Source of the DNA: Bacteroidota bacterium
GTDB lineage: Bacteria > Bacteroidota > Bacteroidia > Bacteroidales > PXBB01
DNA: 22,112 bases
Reading direction: 5' to 3'
Assembly: GCA_022708385.1 (NCBI GenBank)
Contig: JAKIYU010000010.1
Location: 1 to 22,112, forward strand
Shown: piece after piece, positions 16,402 to 22,112 of the stretch
Position numbering within the stretch: the stretch's first letter is position 1
Layout: each line of letters starts with the position of its first letter
Notes under the pieces: model-generated
What the model was told of the DNA's origin: nothing
What the model saw: only the letters and a program-made list of their open reading frames with translations
Databases searched by the model: none
Program-made: the position numbers and the translations under genes

Positions 16402-17604
16402 ATGAGTAAAAAAGAGGCCTATGTATATGTGGTTTGCGGCAGTGATACGCATATCAATACTTTGCATACCTCTTTGCGTTTTCTGAAGCGCTATTCTTCG
16501 CGTGATATTATTGTTGTAACAGACCTGGCACGCAACAAAGCAGCCATTAATCATCCAAGACTTATTGATGTACGCACCGACTCTTCATTTTCGGATGCCC
16601 AGGCAGCTATTTATCTTAAAACCTCACTCCCTGAGTACCTCAACATGCAGGATTATGTGTACTGTTATCTCGACACAGATATTCTGGCTATAGATAAGGA
16701 CGCGGACACCGTATTTGAACAACCTTTCGACCCTATAGGATTTTGCCCGGATAATATCACTTTCGATTATTTCAGCCCGTATGCCGTTCACTGCTCATGT
16801 GCCGATAAAGCCGCTCAAAACAAAAAAATGCTCGGTGAAGCCATCAGTATGTATGAAGCAAATTACAACGCATGGAAGGCCTTTTGCAATAACCCGCAGG
16901 GAGAAGCCCTTCAGGAATACCTTGCTGTTCTTAAAAAAAACAAATGGGCACATTACGGCATCTTACTAAATTATTTTTTTCAGAAACACAATCCTTTTTC
17001 GTCAAACATACGGTTGAAGAACTGGCGACAGAACAAACAAAACAAAGCTTGGTACGACCTAAAGGGAAATAAAGTGCTTTATCCTATTGAAAACTTTGAA
17101 ACGTACATAGGGCAGGCTACCGGTTTCGAATATCATGCTGCTGAAAAATACTGGTCGCTGCCCGGGCAGCCATGGGATGTTACCAAGCCCCGGTGCACCC
17201 ATTTACACGAGGCCATAGCCCAGACTTTCGGTTTACGAATCACACCCGATAACTGGCAACACCCCAACGGAGGTTTTTTTGTCTTCGACGAACGCTCTCG
17301 GGATTTTTTCGGGAAATGGCACGCCCACAGTCTTGCCATCTTTAACAAGCCCGACTGGAAAACCAGGGACCAGTCCACATTAGCCCTAACCTTATGGGAA
17401 ATGGGGCTGGATAAAATAAGCTACCTGCCTGTAACATATAATTATATTATTGATTATTTTTGCGGTAACGATGCTTATGTACCTGATAAAGGTTTCAGTA
17501 AAGATGGTTTCAAATCGTGTCATCATCCCAAATTTGTGCATGTGTTCCATCATTTCGGCGATACCACATGGGCATTGTGGAACACCTTGCTTTCTTTTTC
17601 ATGA
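16402..17604 (+). CDS. GT-A fold glycosyltransferase-like protein
   Basis: The 400-residue protein starts with an alpha/beta nucleotide-sugar-binding pattern: AYVYVVCGSDTHINTLHTSL (6-25), DIIVVTDLA, and YVYCYLDTDILAID (85-98), where Asp91-Thr-Asp93 is a DxD motif. Later segments WQHPNGGFFVFD and FVHVFHHFGDTTWALWN resemble the acceptor-site and closing His regions of GT8/GT24-like retaining enzymes, but the family is not certain. There is no signal or membrane segment. The gene sits between radical SAM genes 4 and 5 with gaps of 6 and 10 bp, so its reaction probably belongs to the same pathway. Donor and acceptor cannot be told from the sequence. Confidence 0.72.
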   Translation: MSKKEAYVYVVCGSDTHINTLHTSLRFLKRYSSRDIIVVTDLARNKAAINHPRLIDVRTDSSFSDAQAAIYLKTSLPEYLNMQDYVYCYLDTDILAIDKDADTVFEQPFDPIGFCPDNITFDYFSPYAVHCSCADKAAQNKKMLGEAISMYEANYNAWKAFCNNPQGEALQEYLAVLKKNKWAHYGILLNYFFQKHNPFSSNIRLKNWRQNKQNKAWYDLKGNKVLYPIENFETYIGQATGFEYHAAEKYWSLPGQPWDVTKPRCTHLHEAIAQTFGLRITPDNWQHPNGGFFVFDERSRDFFGKWHAHSLAIFNKPDWKTRDQSTLALTLWEMGLDKISYLPVTYNYIIDYFCGNDAYVPDKGFSKDGFKSCHHPKFVHVFHHFGDTTWALWNTLLSFS

Positions 17605-17614
17605 ATACTAAAAG

Positions 17615-19141
17615 ATGAACCCGTACTATAACCGTTATATTGCCATACTGATAAAAGCCTTTAACAACGGCCGCTCTGTATTCTACAGGCAAGCACCTTC
17701 CGCGCCCCCCTATACACCGCTCGACAGCAAAACACTCAATTTTCACCAGCACAATCGTCCCTATGGACTTTTACCCGTATTGTGCTATGCCCCCTGTACC
17801 AATTTGTTTTTTAACACTTATGGCAACGCTTTGGCTTGCTGTAAAAACACCAAAGTTGTGCTGGGCACTTATCCCGAAAACAGTGTGTCGGAAATATGGT
17901 TTGGCCCTAAAAGCGCTGAATTGAAAAAACGCCTGCGCCATAACGATTTTTCGCTCGGTTGTTACAAATGCAAAGAAGCGCTCACGCAACAAAACATAAG
18001 CGCCATGACGGCTGTTTATTTCGATAAATACGGGTTGCTTCCCTTGCAGAAATACCCCCGTGTTATAGAATTTGAGCTGAGTAACTGCTGCAACCTCGAA
18101 TGTATCATGTGTTCCGGCAGAGTGTCGTCTCAAATTCAAAAAAACAGGGAACAGAAGCCCAACATCACCATGCCTTACGATGACACTTTTGTTAAACAGC
18201 TGGAGCCGTTTATACCCCATTTATCCGAAGCCAAGTTTTACGGTGGTGAACCTTTCCTTATAAACATATATTATGAAATATGGGACCTGATTTTCCGGCT
18301 TAAACCAAAGGTTAGAATATTTGCTCAAACCAATGCCACACTGCTCAACGAGAAAATAAAAAACCTCATAAAAAGGCAACGCTTTGAAGTCAGTGTTTCG
18401 TTGGATTCGCTGGATAAAAACAATTACGAAGCCATCCGTAAAAATGCTTCCTTTGAAAACACCATGCGCCATATTGAATGGTTTGGCGCCCATCAAAAAA
18501 ACATGACTGTAATTACCACGCCTTTTCGCTTAAACTGGAAAGAAATTCCTGATATAGTGCGCTTTTGCAATAAGAATCAATATATTTTTAATATCAGTCC
18601 GGTCTATCATCCGGAGCACCTGGCCTTGTGGTCGCTCAGCAAAGAGGAATTGTCTGAGATTTCAGACTTTTATGCCTCGGCAAACATGCCGCAGCACAGC
18701 TGGCTGGAGCGAAAAAACAACGCTGTTTTCGGGGAACTACTGCAAGCCATTAAATACTGGATTGAATGCAAGGAAAACCAACCCTCTTTTAATAACTATT
18801 ATGCAGGGTATATAGCTTCGAATGAAACGCCTGATAAAGAAAACATTACTGTTTCTGACATGGACATTGACCAAGCCGTTATCGATTTTATCAGCCGCAT
18901 AAAAAGCTGTGGCATTTCAGATGAAAAGGCTAATTGGTTTATAAAATATATAGATGGTTTTGAAACGCCAATAAAATACCCTTTTCCCAAAAGACTCATC
19001 CTCCATTATTTGCAGCGTATTCATACAGCAGAAGAATTGGTGCATATTTACAACACAAGCAGTGAGGAGCAATTTCGCCAGCGCATAGCTTCAGCATTTA
19101 ACAAAATATCTGAAATGTATATCTATGACAGGCGAACATAA
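17615..19141 (+). CDS. Radical SAM protein 5 with N-terminal SPASM-like domain
   Basis: The 508-residue protein is the longest paralogue. The N-terminal SPASM-like domain holds Cys57, Cys75-Cys76, Cys116 and Cys119 with the spacing of proteins 1-3, plus an extra Cys61 (CYAPC). The radical SAM core has CNLECIMC (Cys159, Cys163, Cys166; Cys158 adds one more next to the first ligand), FYGGEPFLI (208-216), AQTNAT and SVSLDS. NWKEIPD and PEHLALWSLS follow. It resembles protein 1 most in the core (SEAKFYGGEPFLINIYY against KEAKFYGGEPFLINIYY). The end, EMYIYDRRT, overlaps the next start by 17 bp. It is separated from the other four radical SAM genes by the GT-A gene. Function unknown. Confidence 0.9.
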   Translation: MNPYYNRYIAILIKAFNNGRSVFYRQAPSAPPYTPLDSKTLNFHQHNRPYGLLPVLCYAPCTNLFFNTYGNALACCKNTKVVLGTYPENSVSEIWFGPKSAELKKRLRHNDFSLGCYKCKEALTQQNISAMTAVYFDKYGLLPLQKYPRVIEFELSNCCNLECIMCSGRVSSQIQKNREQKPNITMPYDDTFVKQLEPFIPHLSEAKFYGGEPFLINIYYEIWDLIFRLKPKVRIFAQTNATLLNEKIKNLIKRQRFEVSVSLDSLDKNNYEAIRKNASFENTMRHIEWFGAHQKNMTVITTPFRLNWKEIPDIVRFCNKNQYIFNISPVYHPEHLALWSLSKEELSEISDFYASANMPQHSWLERKNNAVFGELLQAIKYWIECKENQPSFNNYYAGYIASNETPDKENITVSDMDIDQAVIDFISRIKSCGISDEKANWFIKYIDGFETPIKYPFPKRLILHYLQRIHTAEELVHIYNTSSEEQFRQRIASAFNKISEMYIYDRRT

Positions 19142-21455
19142 TAAAGACATACATGCCCTCTGGATTGGAGACCGCTTGTCGCAACTCGAGCTGTTGTGTA
19201 TTCATTCCTATACAGCGCTGGGACACTGTTTTCATTTGTGGCTTTACGACACACTTTTAACGCCTTTACCCAAAGGGGTTATTGTTGAAAACGCCGCTGA
19301 GATAATACCACAAGCGGAGGTTTTTGCCTATAAAAACAGCAACCAATACGGACATGGCAGAGGAAGCTACGCGGGATTTTCGGACATATTCAGGTATAAA
19401 TTGCTATACGAAAAAGGGGGGTGGTGGACAGATATGGATGTGATATGCCTGAAACCTCTTGATTTTCAGGAGCCTTATGTATTCCGCACACACCACGACT
19501 TTCCCGTGGTCGGCAATATCATGAAATGCCCCCCCCGAAGCGTTCTTATGAAACAGTGTTATAACGAAGCCGTTCTAACAATAAATGCCGCAAATACCGA
19601 CTGGAACCTGCCCATAAAAATTCTCAACCATCATATATCCGCTTTAGAATTACAAGGGTTTGTACGGGAAATTTCCAACACAGACCACTGGGACCATGTA
19701 AAACAATTTATACTGTATAATAAAAAAACCGCCTCCAATTGGTATATCCTTCACATGGTAAACGAGGACTGGAAAAAACGCGGTATTGATAAAAATCACA
19801 TTCCCCGCTGGAGTTTTGCCGGCCGGCTATTGGCCAAGTATGGAATTAAATCAGAAAAAAAATTAACATCCGAGATTAAAACATTTTTTAAAATCGTTGA
19901 TTTATCCCACCATTTCAGGCAAACTTACTGGTTGTTAAGAAAAAAGATGGCTTTTATATTGATATTCATTTCGTTGATATTTTCCGGAATCTCTTTATTA
20001 CACGCACAGGGTAAAGAAACTTTTATTTCATCGGTTCCTATTTACAATCCTTATAAAGAAAACATAACCTTTACGGGGGGCAGTATTGAAAATACTTCCA
20101 GGACTCCCGTCAAATGTATTTTTTGGTTCGACAGTAACGGCTTTTACGATGAAGAAACGCTGAAAACCAGACTGCTGAAAAATACAGACAGCACCAAATG
20201 TTTTGATGAAAACCAGCTTTTGGTGCTCGAAAACATTGCGCATATCATAAAAAGCCCCGCCCACCGCAACTTTCATCTGTTATTTTCTTCTGCCACACCA
20301 ACAGTAAGCCGTAAAAAATATTCGCCTCTGGCCATGCTTACCTCATTTTACGACAAACAATGCCACGATTATCAGCGTTTGGCTGCTCAAATGGCCTTGC
20401 TGACACCTTATTTTAAACCAGATGATTTTATTTCGTACAATATTCTCAATCATAATATCATGGATGTGCGCATTGACAGCAGTTGGGTTTTTCACGATTT
20501 TGACCCCGGCCAGCCCGGTTTTAGGTTTTACAAAGACAAACAAACCTATCGCTATGCATCATACCACGATTTAGCAAGCAATCCGCAGTTGATTCAAAAA
20601 TCACAATTTTACAAATACAATGGCAAAAGTTTATGCCCATGGATTAGCGAATCGTATTACCGCAGCTCATTTTCGCAACTTAAAGGGCAGGGGCCTTTTC
20701 AGGGATTAAAAGATGTTTACGGCTTTATACCCCGGTGGACTATACCAGCCGATGCCGTTATTCGGTTTTCTTTTCCCGACACCACATTGAATGCCCGCTT
20801 TGGCTCTACTGTTTACCTTAATAAAAAGGAAAAACTGATAAAAAAAACTATTAAATCATACAACAAGTACCTAAAAACTCATGCCCCCACCGACAGCCTT
20901 AAGATAAATTTCTACTTAAATAAATACCTGATTAAGAATTTCCATTTCGATTTCGATATTAATTATTATTATCTTATCAACTCCGGAATTGTTTGTTTTT
21001 CGGACAGCACTTACATTGAAACTTTTCATAACCGTAACTTCCTGCGGGTTACGCTTAAAACAGGAGCTGACACTCTGTGGTTTGGAAAAGATTTTCTTGT
21101 TCCCCTTCCCCTGCATAAAATCAGCGTCAAGGAGGGCCTGGTTGTTTTTACTGAAAACGTTTACAGCGACAATACATTACAAGACACGACATTTACTATA
21201 CGGGATTCTCTGACAATTACCTTGTTTAATGTTGCCCCTCCTGTATTCACGCCCGGAGCACAGCGTGTTTCGCCTGTTATGAACGATGCCTTTTTGATTT
21301 ACGGCCCCGCAAAGGGTTATGTGGCGCCCCATAGTGTAATCTTTTTTGAATATTATTATAATCCCTATTACTATTCTTTTTCAGAGCCTGTTGTACGTGT
21401 TGTTTACGATAAAACAAGCAAAGGGCGTCTTTTGATAAAGTATGTAGCCGATTAA
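19125..21455 (+). CDS. GT32-like glycosyltransferase fused to an exported transglutaminase-like domain
   Basis: The 776-residue frame joins two parts. Residues 1-250 are a GT32-like enzyme: IHALWIGDRLSQLEL (9-23), SDIFRYKLLYEKGGWWTDMD (86-105) with DxD Asp103-Met-Asp105. Residues 275-296 then form a typical signal peptide (MAFILIFISLIFSGISLLHA, followed by QG), and about 480 residues of non-membrane sequence follow. In that part KQCHDYQRLA (Cys413), LNHNIMDV (His443) and WVFHDFDP (Asp458 or Asp460) have the order and spacing of a transglutaminase-like Cys-His-Asp triad; this is my inference. Either it is a true fusion anchored by one membrane segment, or a stop was lost and the second part starts at ATG 19947. 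An A8 run at 19855-19862 lies at the joint. The GT part is confident, the second part is not. Confidence 0.75.
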   Translation: MTGEHNKDIHALWIGDRLSQLELLCIHSYTALGHCFHLWLYDTLLTPLPKGVIVENAAEIIPQAEVFAYKNSNQYGHGRGSYAGFSDIFRYKLLYEKGGWWTDMDVICLKPLDFQEPYVFRTHHDFPVVGNIMKCPPRSVLMKQCYNEAVLTINAANTDWNLPIKILNHHISALELQGFVREISNTDHWDHVKQFILYNKKTASNWYILHMVNEDWKKRGIDKNHIPRWSFAGRLLAKYGIKSEKKLTSEIKTFFKIVDLSHHFRQTYWLLRKKMAFILIFISLIFSGISLLHAQGKETFISSVPIYNPYKENITFTGGSIENTSRTPVKCIFWFDSNGFYDEETLKTRLLKNTDSTKCFDENQLLVLENIAHIIKSPAHRNFHLLFSSATPTVSRKKYSPLAMLTSFYDKQCHDYQRLAAQMALLTPYFKPDDFISYNILNHNIMDVRIDSSWVFHDFDPGQPGFRFYKDKQTYRYASYHDLASNPQLIQKSQFYKYNGKSLCPWISESYYRSSFSQLKGQGPFQGLKDVYGFIPRWTIPADAVIRFSFPDTTLNARFGSTVYLNKKEKLIKKTIKSYNKYLKTHAPTDSLKINFYLNKYLIKNFHFDFDINYYYLINSGIVCFSDSTYIETFHNRNFLRVTLKTGADTLWFGKDFLVPLPLHKISVKEGLVVFTENVYSDNTLQDTTFTIRDSLTITLFNVAPPVFTPGAQRVSPVMNDAFLIYGPAKGYVAPHSVIFFEYYYNPYYYSFSEPVVRVVYDKTSKGRLLIKYVAD

Positions 21456-21500
21456 TATTTTTTTTAACTTTACTTACTAAAACAAAAAAATTTAATACCT

Positions 21501-22112
21501 ATGATAATTAAAGGAAACATTGTGGATGTATTATCCCGACGCATTTTTGGTGGCATTATCGAAACCGAGGGTTCCAAAATTAAGAAGATAACCCCTGCCG
21601 ATGTAAGTGAAACCTGTTTTATATTACCGGGTTTTGTGGATGCCCATATACATATTGAGAGCTCAATGCTGGTGCCTTCCGAATTTGCGCGGATGGCAGT
21701 TGTTCACGGTACTACGGCCTGTGTTTCAGACCCGCATGAACTGGCAAATGTCATGGGGGTTGACGGGGTAAATTTTATGATTGCCAATGGAAAAAAAGTG
21801 CCTTTCCACTTTTACTTTGGTGCACCATCGTGTGTGCCCGCAACAGGTTTTGAAACTTCAGGAGCCACTATTGACAGCGCCCAGACAGAAGCCCTGCTGG
21901 CTATGCCTGAAATTAAGTACCTGGCAGAAATGATGAATTTTCCCGGGGTTATTTTTAACGACAGCGAAGTACACAAAAAGATTGCCGCCGCCCATAAATT
22001 CAACAAGGTTATTGACGGCCATGCGCCCGGCCTGAGCGGAGATGGCTTGCGCACTTATGCTGCCGCTGGCATAACCACCGACCACGAATGTTTTACCCTG
22101 GCCGAAGCCGAA
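21501..22112 (+). CDS. ade: Adenine deaminase, N-terminal part (cut by window edge)
   Basis: The frame opens at ATG 21501 and runs off the window after 204 codons. The product belongs to the amidohydrolase superfamily and would deaminate adenine to hypoxanthine for purine salvage. Visible family features are a small N-terminal beta-sheet domain, FVDAHIHIESSM (residues 45-56) with the metal ligands His49 and His51, and GTTACVSDPHELANVMG (70-86) with the DPHE tract typical of Ade; DGHAPGLSG follows near residue 176. It starts 45 bp after the fused glycosyltransferase gene. A TAACTTTA sequence at 21466-21473, one mismatch from TAnnTTTG, may be its own promoter. It is a core gene bounding the accessory operon. 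Confidence 0.92.
   Translation, partial: MIIKGNIVDVLSRRIFGGIIETEGSKIKKITPADVSETCFILPGFVDAHIHIESSMLVPSEFARMAVVHGTTACVSDPHELANVMGVDGVNFMIANGKKVPFHFYFGAPSCVPATGFETSGATIDSAQTEALLAMPEIKYLAEMMNFPGVIFNDSEVHKKIAAAHKFNKVIDGHAPGLSGDGLRTYAAAGITTDHECFTLAEAE

Noticed and set aside
9599..19125. A ribosomal peptide precursor gene for the radical SAM enzymes
   Set aside because: All gaps between genes are 20 bp or less or are overlaps, and the small internal frames are antisense or out-of-frame shadows; none has a leader-core look.
21456..21500. Rho-independent terminator between the operon and ade
   Set aside because: There is a T8-rich stretch but no GC-rich stem before it, so it cannot be called a terminator.

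Overview
The window looks like a Bacteroidota chromosome segment, probably Bacteroidia. Support comes from AT-rich intergenic DNA, A/T-rich leaders without clear Shine-Dalgarno sites, TAnnTTTG-type promoter boxes, a lipoprotein-type BamA homologue (TamL), and the order DUF4271 - hemD - rnpA - yidD - S41 protease, which I recall as common in this phylum. The assignment is inference from gene content; there is no rRNA in the window.

The left part (1-9261) is all on the minus strand and is mostly housekeeping. It holds the start of a RecD-like/PIF1-like helicase (cut by the window edge), tamL, cdd, an O-antigen ligase-family membrane protein, a PDZ-containing S41 protease, yidD, rnpA, hemD and a DUF4271 membrane protein. 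The DUF4271 gene is broken by a -1 type frameshift in a T8 tract; restoring one T recovers a good family C-terminus ending 8 bp before hemD.

The right part (9351-21455) is one dense nine-gene plus-strand operon, apparently accessory, placed between core genes. In order it encodes a small acyl-carrier-like protein, a GT2 glycosyltransferase, four radical SAM proteins in a row, a second GT-A-fold glycosyltransferase, a fifth radical SAM protein, and a GT32-like glycosyltransferase fused in frame to an exported domain that resembles a transglutaminase. Gaps are 2-20 bp or overlaps, so there is no room for a peptide precursor gene. All five radical SAM proteins carry a SPASM-like cysteine domain in front of the radical SAM core rather than behind it, and all share a P-x3-A-[LV]-W signature after it. 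I infer a pathway that builds or modifies a carrier-bound or surface glycan/glycopeptide, but product and substrate are unknown. The operon is followed by adenine deaminase (ade), cut by the right edge.

The 89-bp gap between DUF4271 and the carrier protein is a divergent promoter region with a 10-bp inverted repeat containing the same TAATTTTG box on both strands. No stretch over 300 bases lacks a gene. I saw no tRNA, rRNA, CRISPR array, IS element or convincing terminator hairpin.
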